Of a stretch of DNA of 64,000 bases, positions 24,763 to 35,913 are shown one piece after another; position 1 is the stretch's first letter, and each line of letters begins with the position of its first letter. Source of the stretch: Phyllostachys edulis. Taxonomy: Eukaryota > Streptophyta > Magnoliopsida > Poales > Poaceae. Below the pieces are notes generated by a model, which saw nothing but the letters and a program-made list of their open reading frames with translations, was not told the DNA's origin and made no database searches. The stretch is from contig CM070559.1 in assembly GCA_036346405.1 (NCBI GenBank), forward strand, positions 44,820,518 through 44,884,517. Reading direction: 5' to 3'. The translations under genes were made by a program, and so were the position numbers.

Positions 24763-24922
24763 ATGAAGGAGGATGGGTGGGTGTCAGAGGATTCAATGTT
24801 CTCCTCAGGTTGTGGGTATTCAAGAAGCACAAACAAGAGCAAGAACGCTTCTTTAGTGTTGCATTGATGAGGGGTCCTGAAGAAGCATGAATAAAGGAGA
24901 AGGTGCTAGCTGGTGTTCCTAG
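24763..24922 (+). promoter_or_regulatory. Chain of three upstream ORFs in the SOFL leader
   Basis: uORF1 24763-24867 (34 codons before the stop, starting MKEDGWVSEDS), uORF2 24867-24890 (MRGPEEA) and uORF3 24887-24922 (MNKGEGASWCS). The stop of uORF1 overlaps the start of uORF2 (TGATG), and uORF3 starts inside the last codons of uORF2. If the leader is transcribed unspliced, these would strongly limit translation of the main ORF at 25071. A leader intron removing them is not excluded. Confidence 0.45.
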
Positions 24923-25070
24923 TATTCATTCTCTCTCAGACTCAAAGCTTCTCGTATCTAGCTTCTTTCTTCACCCTTCTGCTGCTGCTGCTGTTCCCTT
25001 GGCTAGCTTTAGCCTTTATTTCCTTTGTTGTTTCTCCCTTCCCTTCCATTCCCTCTCCTCCCTGTCTGCC

Positions 25071-25553
25071 ATGGAATCCTCCCATATCACTGGGGATGAT
25101 GGCGAGGGCTGCAACAGCAGTGAGTCCGGGTGGACAATGTACCTTGCGTCCCCCATGCATGGTGACGATGATGATGGTGGCAAGGGAAGTGGCAGTGAAG
25201 GAAGCAATGTTGATGATGGCAATGGCTACATCAATGGTAGGGAAAGTGGTAAGGAGTACAAAGATGACGGTGATGATGATGATTCCCTTGCTTCTGATGC
25301 TTCAACTGGACCAGCTAAGGTGAAGGTGCCTTCCATGCCCGACGGCAAACAAGAGGAAGGCCATCGAAAGAACGGCGACGACGAAGATGACGACAACGGT
25401 GAGGAGGATGAAGAAGAAGATGACATCCATACCAAGCTCTCGACGAGCTCCCGCAAGAAAGCCGGCAAGGCGGAGAAAGGAGGAGAGGGGAAGTCCTCCA
25501 GGAGAGGCCATAGCAAGAGAGGCAGTTCCTCGAGAACAAGCTTCTTTTGGTAA
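25071..25553 (+). CDS. SOB FIVE-LIKE (SOFL) family protein
   Basis: A 160 aa protein. Both family signatures are present: SOFL-A at residues 14-25 (CNSSESGWTMYL) and SOFL-B at 69-81 (DDDSLASDASTGP). An acidic stretch (101-118) is followed by a basic Ser/Arg/Lys-rich tail (128-155) that could be a nuclear localisation signal. In Arabidopsis, SOB5 and SOFL1/2 raise cytokinin levels and responses; the biochemical activity is unknown. The frame is open back to 24903, but the ATG at 25071 gives the family N-terminus, with SOFL-A close to the start. A potential splice donor (TTTTG|GTAAAT) overlaps the last codon, so a short further exon is possible. A TATA box and upstream ORFs lie upstream; the gene is single and intact. 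Confidence 0.85.
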   Translation: MESSHITGDDGEGCNSSESGWTMYLASPMHGDDDDGGKGSGSEGSNVDDGNGYINGRESGKEYKDDGDDDDSLASDASTGPAKVKVPSMPDGKQEEGHRKNGDDEDDDNGEEDEEEDDIHTKLSTSSRKKAGKAEKGGEGKSSRRGHSKRGSSSRTSFFW

Positions 25554-26165
25554 ATGCATTAGAATCACTGTACTAAGAATATGTCTCTTATGCATCTTTC
25601 CCATTTCTTGTTGAGATGGAGGGAGCATGGAGAAAGGAAGGCTTTTTTTGGGTCCTCATTTTTGCCTTCCATAGTGTTCTCCCATGGTTGACCACCCATT
25701 AGTAGGTTAACTGTTACTACCATGTAAATCTACTGTAACCATCGGTTATCCTTCAATGCCTGCTTTTGATGTTGCTTGCAGAACTCGCAATCTTGTCGTT
25801 TGTTCCTAGATATTAATGAACACTGCTCTAACTCTGAAGCTACACTGACCAGATAGATTTCCTCACACGGTATGAGGCATTGAAGCATGAAGATAACAGT
25901 AGAGGGAAGATGCTAAGTCAATTTAATTGTCCTCTGCTTCCCAGTGTCTAGAAAGTCAGCAATGTGTGTAATGCATATTTTATTGCAACTTTATTATTTA
26001 AAAAAAAGGTACATGCCACCCTCATGTCATCTTTCTGCCAAAATAAATCACTTCGTATATAACATTTCATCAAAGAAAATCAATCATCTACTTTTTGTCC
26101 AATGCCACAATGATTCATCACTACCTAAACACAACCCAATGATACTGAAACAGGAACATGTATGC
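25554..26165 (+). other. 3' flank of the SOFL gene
   Basis: Probably the 3' UTR to about 25820 (AATG/ATTAATGAA-type A/T-rich signals), then A/T-rich sequence with no gene. Confidence 0.4.
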
Positions 26166-26690
26166 AACATACCACCCTTTAGTACCATATAGTCGTTTAT
26201 ATTGAGTTCCACTAGTATATAATAGTTGTAGATTCAAATCGTAGCACTTATGTATTAACTTTTTTAGGGCGAAAGATCAAATGAGGTGCTACGTATGCGT
26301 GCCCGCCTAGTGGGTGGGCTAGACTATTAGCGAATTTTTGGTCGTAGGGTGTTACAAATAGTATCAAAACATCAGTCCTCGCTGCACATGTCACTTGTGC
26401 TTGTGGCCCTGTAGCGACACACAACATGGTTCGTGTACCGAGAGGTGTTTCTGGGTATTTCACGCTGCCAAGGTGGCAACCCATTAGGGGGATAATATAA
26501 CACCCTGTACCACATTGGCATTTTACATTGAGTTCTGTTAGCATACAATGCATGTTGGCTTAAATCGTAGCACTTCGGGGTTAACCATTTTGGATGAAGC
26601 GATGACGAAAGTCTAAGTAAGATACTACGCATGTGCGCCCGTCCCATGAGTGGTTGGGATATTAGCGAATTTTGGGCCGCTGGATTTTAA
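26166..26690 (+). mobile_element. TRIM-like miniature LTR retrotransposon
   Basis: Two direct repeats of about 190 bases (26166-26356 and 26496-26690) share AAATCGTAGCACTT, CTACG(T/C)ATG(C/T)G(T/C)GC and TATTAGCGAATTTT. The left copy ends GGGTGTTACA and is followed by AATAGTATCAAAAC, close to the initiator-Met tRNA primer-binding site. The right copy begins TATAACACCC and is preceded by ATTAGGGGGATAA, a polypurine tract. The internal region is only about 140 bases and encodes nothing. Size and layout fit terminal-repeat retrotransposons in miniature. No target duplication was seen, so a deletion derivative of a larger gypsy element remains possible. Confidence 0.6.
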
Positions 26691-27399
26691 AGACATATCA
26701 CAGGTGAACATTGCGAACAACACTAGTTTTCTGAAACTTTTGCTTGCCAACTCACATACTTGAGCATTGCGCTAAGCAGATGCTGAGAGCAGGTGACCTT
26801 GGTTTGAACTAATTTTGTTGGACAACCATCATGTGGTGAGTATTATAACAATCCACCAGAAGAATTATGTGGCCTAAACTCCAGAGGAGGGGAATATTTG
26901 TCTTAACCATACCACTCATGCAGCATTAAGGCAGCAATTGCTGCACATGTTCTAGACAGGGTGGAAACAATGATTTGTCCAACACACAGACGAGCTAATT
27001 AATAGCCATAAACAAACCAACAACGATGTAAGCTGGTTTATGTACTAAAACAGCTCTCAACTTTTGTTCCTCTCTAGCTACACCAAACCCCCCCTCCCAA
27101 AAAAAAAAAAAACCGGTCTCATGTTCTAGAAGAATATATGAAGAGAGCAACATGGTGGGTACAGCTAATGCACCACTTTTGAACCAAACCTATTGTAATG
27201 TGGCAATGAGCTGCTATACTTTATACGAGAATTAAACAATGTACGTTGCATCTTCTAATATGTGATGGCAATAGCATGCCGCAATTAAGCCTCATCCCAA
27301 TAATTTGCCATTTGAAATCTTCATAATAGAAACGTATAATGTAGGTGTGAACAGCATAATAAAGCATAACAGAAGTGGTACAAGTGAGTCCAGCTATCA
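26691..27399. other. Intergenic, no gene seen
   Basis: Low-complexity patches (C run then A run at about 27088-27112). No coding or element boundary was recognised. Confidence 0.4.
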
Positions 27400-27407
27400 C
27401 CTGCTAT

Positions 27408-28079
27408 TAGAGTTGGGCATTGGGCCGTGCCGTGCCGGCTCGGCCCGATCATCCCGCCGTGCCGTACCATGCCAGTCCACCTCGCCTCCGGTCAGGCCCA
27501 GACACGGCCCAAAGTCCGTCGTGCTGGGGTCGTCCTGTGCCAGCCCAAGCCTAGCCCAAAATAACTATAGACAGTGGAGGCGGCGATCACGGCGGCAACC
27601 ACCATCTTCATTCCTCTCGGCCAGAGGAGAGCCGGAGAGGGAGGAAGGCGACGCGTGGGGAGGAGAGAGCCGGAGAGGGAGGGAGGAAAGCGGTGCCTGG
27701 GGAAGGGAGGAACTGAGGGTGGAGGGCTGGAGGCGGTGTGTAAGATTGGGGATATGGATTAGCCGGGATGGGGGTTAGGGTTGGACCAGGCCGTGGGGGG
27801 GAGAACGGGATTGGGCCAGGCTACCAGGCCGGGAAGGGATAGGATTGGGCCAGGCCGGGGGAGGGATTGGAGGATTGGGCTTTTTAGTGCGGTCTTGACC
27901 CAAGCACGCCCAAATGTCCATGCTTGCGTGCAGGTCGCCTAACGGGCCACGTTCTCGAGCCCATCCGGCCGGCATTAGATTCGTAGTCTTGGCCCCCGGC
28001 CCGGCGCAGGCCGTGCTTAGACCGTGCCGTCTTGACCAGCCGGCCGACCAAGAAAAGCCCGGCCCAATTCCCAGCTCTA
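27408..28079. mobile_element. Non-autonomous hAT element
   Basis: Terminal inverted repeats TAGAGTTGGGCATTGGGCCG (left) and TAGAGCTGGGAATTGGGCCG (inverse of the right end), flanked by a perfect 8 bp target duplication CCTGCTAT (27400-27407 and 28080-28087). The 672 bp body is GC-rich with GGCC-rich subterminal repeats and a purine-rich centre containing a GAGAGCCGGAGAGGGAGG duplication (27628 and 27666). It encodes no transposase and must have moved using an enzyme supplied elsewhere. Confidence 0.9.
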
Positions 28080-28087
28080 CCTGCTAT

Positions 28088-29485
28088 GCATGTATGATTC
28101 CTTCGATCCACAACAATGGTCATCTAAAAGTAGCTTTGGCATCGTTCAAATCATCCTTTGCTAGGAAATAATGCAGGAAAAAAATATGCATCCCTCTTAA
28201 TCTTGAACAGCAGTCTCTCTTTCCTGGAAGAGAAGCAATGTATAAGAAGCTTTGAACAAGAGCTTGGTTAGCCACTAGTCAGTTTGGACGTGGAGGTGTG
28301 CGAGTACTCAATTTCTGGCCTTTAGATCTCTATTCAATGGATCTCCTCCTCTTTCTTCTCTCCTATATAATCCCATCCTCTTCGGCCGCCGGTGGCGGAC
28401 CCAACAGGGGGGCAGAGCTACGGCCGACCAGCTGGACCATGGGTACCCCCTAGCACCCCTATCCATCTAGCGCCATGGATTGAAGCTTAGCTACTCTAAG
28501 GATAGAAGAAGGTCAAAGAAATGATTTGAGCCGAAATTCCTTTGTATGGGCTGTGCCAAGCCAAGTGTTGGTCGTTGCTGTTCTGGGCCAACTGGCCAAG
28601 GACACCAAACCTATCTATCTCACTTTGACTCTCCTCTCTCTTCCCACCAGGCATCGAGTCTCACTCCATTCTCTAACCAATTTCCTAATCCCTATCATGG
28701 CGAACCCTAGCGACTAGTGCCGCGGCCGGCATGCTGGTGTGAGCTTGGGCGTACTAGGCAGCTCGCACAATCATGAGGTGCAACGGCAATCGGGCAACGC
28801 TACGTGGCATAAACCTATGTACAGCATGATAGTTGGTAGGGCAGGTAGGCAGTGTTAGCAATCGGGCAAGTGACAACGCAGGCAAGCGACAACGTTCCAT
28901 TAGAACCCCCTAAATTTTAGTCCTGGATTTGCCCTGTCCACCTCCTACCCAAACTCTAGCCACCAACTAACCCCATCCCCCACCCTCATCGCAGTGCGCC
29001 TTCCCCTGTCGTCACGTCGTCGCTGTCCGACACGCCACCACCCTACGTGGCTACTGGCGCCGGTGGCACCCCTCTTGCTCCGCCTCCTCTCCAGCGACCC
29101 CCTCATTCCCCACTCTTCCTTGCCTTCGCCTCCGACACATCTTCTTAATATTATGTAAAGATGGGGGTATTCTGTGGTGGCAGTGGCCAATCGACTTTGC
29201 TGGATCACGAATCGCAAGGAAAATCTGTTGGATCAAAATTCGAGTACTCCTTAGTGAAATCCAAAAAGTAAACACAAATATCTATATATTTTGGGACCAA
29301 CAACTAAATTGTGATGCTTATTGTAGAGTTTACCTGCTGACCATTCTGATGATAGTATGCATGTGCCTTGCTGTCTACGTGGAGGCACAAAGAAATGTTT
29401 AGCATCTTGAAGTATCTGAACAGGGACCACCTGAGCAACTTCCCAAATCATCCTTGTTCACTTCATGAGTTGGCAATATTGTAAC
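28088..29485. other. Intergenic, no gene supported
   Basis: It includes a block reminiscent of decayed repeat ends (28390-28480 and 28860-28930) and a GC-rich segment (28960-29130). Open frames here are short and overlap on opposite strands. Confidence 0.35.
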
Positions 29486-31450
29486 TGTTGTGGATATCAC
29501 GAGGATATGATCATGATCTTAGGATGATGATACAATTGGCAATGGTGTTGATGGTTTATCGAAACACGTGTTTTCGGTATATTTGAGAAGCTGTCAAGTC
29601 TCAAGCGGTTGGAATGGCCATGGTGGCAGTCTGACCGGCTGTGGGTGGCGGTCTGACCGGCCAAAACTTTTGTGGAATTTTGGATTAGGCTAAAAATAGA
29701 GGGTGTAGGTAAGAGAGAGGATTCTTTCGCACTTAGTTTCATAATTTTTGGAGCTTTGAGCCAAAAGTTCTATTCATTTTAAATTTTCAAAGAGGTTTTG
29801 GATTTCTAGGGAGGAAAACTGGTTAAGTCCTTATGCTGGCGGTCAGACCGACCATCAGTGGCGGTCTGACCGATTTTATCCTGTTTTGTTGGCCGACAAG
29901 GCGGCGATGTTCGTAGGTTAGGTCATTTTCATGGTTTTCAATGCGTATGTGTTGCATGATGCATGTTTTGACTAACATGGGTCAAGTTGCGAAGAACTTG
30001 TTTCTGAAATCGATTTCTTGGTCTATTGTTGTGCAGAAGGCTTAGAGGTCAACAGCGATGATGATCGGGACTAGGTTTGGAGAGCTGAGGTCCAGAACGA
30101 TTGAGGATGCTGGGTGAAATTAGTGGACTCAAGCATGGCGCAAAAATGGATAAGGATGACCGAACAAGAAGTTCGATACGACGGGTTGCATCAAGCGGCG
30201 CGGGGGTCGGTGCAAGTGCCATGATGGTTTCGGTGGAAGCTGGATGGGAGAGACTTGCCGACATGATGAGAGCCGTTGATCAACCTACATGTGACGAAGC
30301 ATGAGATTGCTTTATGAAGATTGGACTCGGTCTTTGGAGAAGGATCAAGAAGGGATATTTTGGTAACTACACCAAAAATACCGCTTTGGTGGCCTTTGGC
30401 TAAACCGCGGCGCAAGACAGCGCAAGGAGATGCGATTTAGGTCAAATGGAGATAAAGATCATGAAGAAATGGATTCGGGAAGCCCGGATCGTCATTCACT
30501 TTGAGAAGCGTGCGTGAATGTAGACCTATTTGTGTGTGGGCTTAACGGGTGCCCGTTAGGGCCTTCTCTCTCAGCCTAGCCTCCACCATAAAAGGAAATG
30601 TCCAGATGTGGAGTTCTAAGTCCTTCCCAGAGAAAAAAAACTCTAATTTATGATTTGAGGATTTTAAAGCAGTTGAGGCTAGGGTTTGTGAGAGATGAAT
30701 CGATTGTGTGCTCAAGTGTTGAGCTTTTGTCCTCTATAGTGGAGTGGCTATAAACCAACATCTATCTCAAATCAATCCAAGCAAAATTCCTCCAAGATGA
30801 GTATCTTCTTGTTATTGCTCTCTTTTGTGACTTTTGGGTTTTTTTATAATCCTTTAGTTTTTCTTTGGTTTCTTGCTGTGATTTTGCTTGCTGTAACATA
30901 TGGGAATGCATATAGGATCATCTTGATTATCTTTTACCCACGAGCAAGTTTTGGGATCAAAGTTTGATTTTCCTAGGTTCTTGTGCCCACCTTCCCTCAT
31001 GTATGAAATTCATGGAACTTTGGCCCTTCTTGATCGCCGATTGGAATAGGTTCCTGACCTTCATGATAAATTATGGTTGGAATTTGAGGGAATTTGGATC
31101 ATAGGATCAAAAGTTGAGTCGATTTGTTATTTTGATTTCATATTGATTTCCCTGTTAATCGGGCTGGAGGTTAGACCGCCCCTGGTGAGTGGTCTGACCG
31201 CCAGGCCATCAGTCAAACCGCCCATCCTGAGGGGTCTAACCGTCCAACTCACTTTGATTTGAGTTTTCGATGTTTTTTGGTTGTTATGCTTCAGGATTTC
31301 GATTGCATTCAATACAAGACTTTCGATGTGCTTATACGTTGATCTTCATAGGTTTTATAGCTATTGGAGTGAAAATTGAGTTGAATATGATCAAGATGAA
31401 AAAGAGGTAGTGCTCCTGTTCACCCCTATAGTCACCGTTTTGGTCCAACA
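29486..31450 (+). mobile_element. Solo LTR-like element, copy 1
   Basis: Starts TGTTGTGGATATC and ends TTTTGGTCCAACA, giving the TGTTG...CCAACA termini common in plant LTRs. It contains many GCGGTCTGACCG-type motifs (29620-29660, 29845-29875, 31170-31250). The middle (about 29940-31130) matches the inverse of 42050-43120 over long blocks, for example GTTGCGAAGAACTTGT and TGGTCTATTGTTGTGCAGAA. No internal retroelement genes adjoin it, hence the solo LTR call. The boundaries come from termini, not from a proven target duplication. Confidence 0.6.
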
Positions 31451-32040
31451 ATTGTGATTTGAGAAAACGTGCACAACTTAGGCTAATAAAGAAATCAAAC
31501 CGGATCGTAGCTGAGCAGTAAATTTCTTCTGTAAAGCAAATTAGTACTCAATAGGTGATGCCCAGTAGTTCTTTAACTAACACTAATGACATATACTAAT
31601 CTCAAAGGCTTAGCTTCGAATAACAACATTTACAGATTGTGTTGCACAACACTCTGTCGACTACTAATTAGCGTCGTTCCCGCGGCTGCTAATTACCCGA
31701 GTGGTGAACGAAGGCGGCGGGGCAGGGCACGCACGGCCGTGACGGCGACGGAGCGCGCGTGCGAGTCGTGGAACGAGAGGGAGCAACTGCCGCGGCGCGG
31801 GGCGCGGGACGCGGCTGCGGGGGAGGCGGGGCCGGCCACATGGGCGGACGTGGACGCAAATCAAGCGAGCGGCACAGTCGTGGAAGGGGAAGGCGGCGTT
31901 GGGCTACCCTACCACGCGGCAGGAGGGTTCTTCACGTACGTTTACTTCTGATCCAACGGTTGGGATTTACTCGTGCAGTTAGTATTTACTCCACAGGTCC
32001 CTGCTTTCATCAGTCAACGGACTCCCCGCCAGCCTTCCGA
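31451..32040 (+). promoter_or_regulatory. Promoter and leader region of the five-exon gene
   Basis: Between the solo LTR and the ATG at 32041. A GC-rich block at 31680-31920 precedes CACGTACGT (31933) and a short leader. No clear TATA box was seen. Confidence 0.4.
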
Positions 32041-34606
32041 ATGCCGTCCTCCCCGCGGCCCCCGACCGCCGGCGCTCCGCCGCCGGGAGAAGCACCGGCC
32101 GTGGTCTTCACCTCGCGGTGGGAGTGTCACCCAGCCAAGGTACCGCTTCCCTCTCTCGCTCTCGAGTCATAACCTCCGTTCATCTCGCCGCTCAGCTCAC
32201 TAAACTCCTAGTGTTTCCGATCTCTCCCCACTCAGGAGGCAGGACCCGTCGCCGCCGTCGCGCAGGATTCTAGGCCACGGCTTCCGTGGGAGGATAACTC
32301 GTAATGCCCATTCGCCTGCCCCTCTCTCCCTTTTCCTTACTGTTTCTGGCTTTCTCCAATGCGTGCTTTGTGTTTGTGCAATTGCCGCCAAGAATGATGA
32401 GTTTCCGTAATGCATCTCCATTAGTAAGCGGTTCTAGGTAAGAAGCAAGCGCACTGTCCTGTGTTGTCTTGAGTTGAAAGTGTTGGCCTTTTGCTTGTCC
32501 ATGACTTGAACGAGGTGCAGTCGTTGGTGGGTGTGCTAGAATGATTGCTTGGAAGTTGGAAATTATTGGCAATGAGCAAGCTGCATCACCAAAATGCTAC
32601 CTACACGCGCTTGCCTGCGTGTGCACTCTCCTGAGCGTGGTACTAAAACAATTGTGTAAACGGACAAGAATGATTCGTAAGGACAATGAATGATATCAGA
32701 TGATTTTGGTCTTGCGGCTTTTCATTTGGTTATGTCGAAAACTCAAATTGTGAGAAATTAGATTTGCAGAAATGTAGAGCCAATGAGTTCAAAATATTCT
32801 TGTGAGACACCTCAGTTCCTATTTCCTAACTAAAAAGCTTACTTACTTACCACATCAACAACTATTCTTTCTGAGAAACTGGCCCTAGGAAGCTTGCAAA
32901 GGGAGTATCTGCAACTTGAAATGGCCATAGAATTCACAGTTGCTGTTAATTGAAGATGTTGCAAGAGGATTTTTTTTTATTTTTTCTGGGCAGACAGCTC
33001 AGCTTGAACATCACATATATATTTCATGAATTCATACGCCCTTCTCAATCTTCATAATAAAAAGGCATATTGGAGATATCATAATATCGCATAGCATAGG
33101 TGTAACTTGTAAGGACACTTTTCTGCTTGAGTTCAAAGTCTTCTTTTACTGCCATTATGTTGTTTAAATCAAAGGTTATGTTGAATCCATGTGGGTCAAG
33201 CTTTTAGCCTTTGGACGGCAAACCCTATTCGTATTTTCAAGTTAGGTTCTATTTCGTTTTTTAATTTGTTGCCATTTTCTCCACAATAACCAACTGTTAT
33301 TTGGTGCTGCTAAATGAAAATGCATCTTTCCAACAATTTTGTTGGATTTTTTATGCAGCCTCTTCTTTTATCAAATGATTTGGAGTTGTGAACTTGTATA
33401 TTGTTCTTGTGGAGTTAAGCTGATGCTTAGTCACCTGGATAAATCATGAATTCTGACAGTAAAATTTCTTGTATTACTCTGAATAGGGAAGCAAAAGCCC
33501 TAGAGCATGAAGAGAAAGTCAACAAATATCAGGCTGTGCTTGCAGCTCGTTTGAAGGCCAAATACTTTTCTGGAAAGGCTTTTGATAAAGGTACTAGCGC
33601 ACTCCAGTCTTATGATAATTGTATGCCATGGTAAATTAAGGTCTAGAACAGTCTTGCTTGTGTTGTTTCAGGTAATCTGATATCTGTTTGGTTAAATTAT
33701 TTGGTTTTTGCTATTGATCTGTAATAGAGCATCTTTTGGCATTGTTGCTCTAAAAAAAGGTCAGCTGAATGATTCAAAATTAAAGTGGACTCTTCAGGTT
33801 ATATTCATGATCACTTAGTACAAACAAAACTCTGCTAAAGCCTATGAATAATTTGTTTCTGAGGCAAATTATTATTATATATATAGAAGGGAGGGAAGGA
33901 GAGACATCTGATGCAGGATCCATTGAATCGAAAAACACAATAATCTGAATCAAGATTCTGGTCTCAAGATGCAACCAGACACACTAATGATATTTAGACT
34001 GAAATCCAATATATTCTTAGTTGTCAAGCCTAACAGTCATGTTAGAAGTGTGCAATGTGATCCATGATTGCATGTTATTACCTGATCAACCATTCATAGC
34101 TTTAATGTTATGTATGAAATGTAGCCATCTCTTGAGGAATATCCATTTCATATGCCTTCCTTGCTTTGTACAGATAACCAGAGAATGGGTGTGATAGCAA
34201 AGTTTGCTTTCATTTTCCGACTGATGAGTTGACTCCAAATGCTAGTTCTGTTCTTAAGTATTGGTAGTGGAGCTGTATATGTAATATTTTTTTCCCCATT
34301 TTCACCGTTCCGTGAACAGGAGATGTGTTTGAAGAAATTACTATCCAGTCCGAGACCATTCAGTTAAGCAGGTGCAATTGTCTCTCTGTTTGTGTGTTTT
34401 ACAAATAGTGTTTTGAAATTTCATTGTAGCAACAATTTGCTTTTTTGTTTTCTAGGTGGCCGTTTACAAGTTTATTTGCGGATCCAGCAAAATTTTGCTG
34501 GGGGAAGATCAGCACTGAGAAGGACATTTCTCCATCTCTGACACCTGGCTCCTCTGCCAAGGACAATCCTCCATCTCTGGCTGGTCAAGCTTCGTCGAAG
34601 AAATGA
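32041..34606 (+). CDS. Uncharacterised plant protein, five exons
   Basis: Exons 32041-32139, 32236-32300, 33487-33590, 34320-34371 and 34456-34606; every intron is GT...AG and the phases join without a break to give 156 aa ending at TGA 34606. The N-terminus (1-54) is Pro/Ala-rich and GC-rich. Residues 55-89 form a predicted helix (EAKALEHEEKVNKYQAVLAA and on), followed by DVFEEITIQSETIQLSRWP (91-109), a FADP motif (114-117) and a polar Ser/Lys tail. No signal peptide or membrane segment is seen. I do not recognise a characterised family and assign no function. The GC-rich first exons, the A/T-rich introns and perfect phase agreement argue for a real host gene. It lies between two inverted copies of the same LTR family. 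Confidence 0.85.
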
Positions 34607-35184
34607 GTAGATCATTTGGCTGCAGAAAACTCTTAACACCTGGCAAGGGGCAAACTGGCAACTATCCATGAAGACCTCACTAATTACTACATGATATTCT
34701 TAAAGCAAGTGACCTGAAGCATGTAAATTACCAAAGTACCCAAATTAACTTCAGAAGTGTTTTAAACCAAGGCTAGTTTCGTATTGTAGACCTATTGGGG
34801 AGCATACTAATAACTATTTAACTTATAATTCTAGGGGAAGTATACTGATATTGATATTATTCCTCCGAGAGGATGTTTTCAACTTTTTACCTGCCATCAG
34901 GGTCATATCCTCAATCTTTGCATATTTTTCGATTCCTTCTCTTCTTAATGCTGTCATTTCTAGGGAACTAGTATCTTGTCGCCCCATATTCTGTTTTCAG
35001 TACCAACACTACACCGCCTCCAATGCCAATTATTTCAGTGCATCTGTGCAACATCCATGGCAAGCTTCAACTTGCAATCTGCGAGTGCCCCTGGAATCAT
35101 GATGAGCAGATGGATGAACAAGCAGGCACACCTGAACTGCAGCCATTCTTATCTCCATGCAACTGTATCTGCACCGGTAAATTG
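34607..35184 (+). other. 3' UTR/flank of the five-exon gene
   Basis: A/T-rich to about 34960, then mixed sequence. No terminal exon was found beyond the TGA at 34606. Confidence 0.35.
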
Positions 35185-35192
35185 GCTCCTTG

Positions 35193-35470
35193 TAGACCTG
35201 TTCAAACGCCGTACTACGCCGGACTTGAAAAGCCTGGTCTGAAACGGGTAGGTCCGAGCCCGGTTCGCCCGAAAATTGAGTTTTCCATTTAGAAATATTA
35301 TTTTAATTATTTTTTGAAATAAAAAATATTTTATTTGTTTTCAGAATTAAAAAGTTTTTCATATTTTTAATTGAACTTCAGGTTTTCAGGCTTTTAGGCC
35401 GAAAATGCAGTCCCAAACTTAGTCTAGACTTGCCTCCGGCTCGGGGCGGACCGGCGGGATGAACACCTCT
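35193..35470. mobile_element. Small non-autonomous hAT MITE
   Basis: Left end TAGACCTGTTCAAACGCC and the inverse of the right end, AGAGGTGTTCATCCCGCC, are imperfect inverted repeats of the common hAT MITE type. The flanks GCTCCTTG (35185-35192) and GCTCCTCG (35471-35478) match at 7 of 8 positions, consistent with a decayed 8 bp target duplication. The interior is A/T-rich and non-coding. Confidence 0.75.
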
Positions 35471-35478
35471 GCTCCTCG

Positions 35479-35913
35479 GATGGGGCAGTTTGTTGAAGTG
35501 CTCCTGTACTTTCCAGTTGTTTCCTCATGTTGTAAGGAAAGCTCCATTTGCCACCACCGCGAGACACTACATGGTGCGTTGGTGCTTGTTCCACCGTGCG
35601 CAGCACAAGCCAGGGCACCTGCCCTTTTAATCACTGTTGCTTGGACCCTGTGATGTGAACATCTCACCCTGGTGGGCCCCTTTTTCCCATGTGTTCACAC
35701 GTACCCACACGTACCCCTGGACATCCTTGAGCTGATGCCGCACTTGCACTTGCAGCGCATCACTAGACTCTAGATTTGTTTTTGTCATGCTCTATTCTGC
35801 ATTTTTCTTAGTGCTGGTCCACGGGTGCCGTTCCTATCTTCAGCCATACAGTTTTGCGACCAAAATGTACCTCGTCCTTTCATTTTTTGTGAAGTGTATT
35901 TTATGTATATTCC
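35479..35913. other. No gene recognised
   Basis: Mixed-composition sequence between the hAT MITE and the inverted LTR. Overlapping short frames only. Confidence 0.35.
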
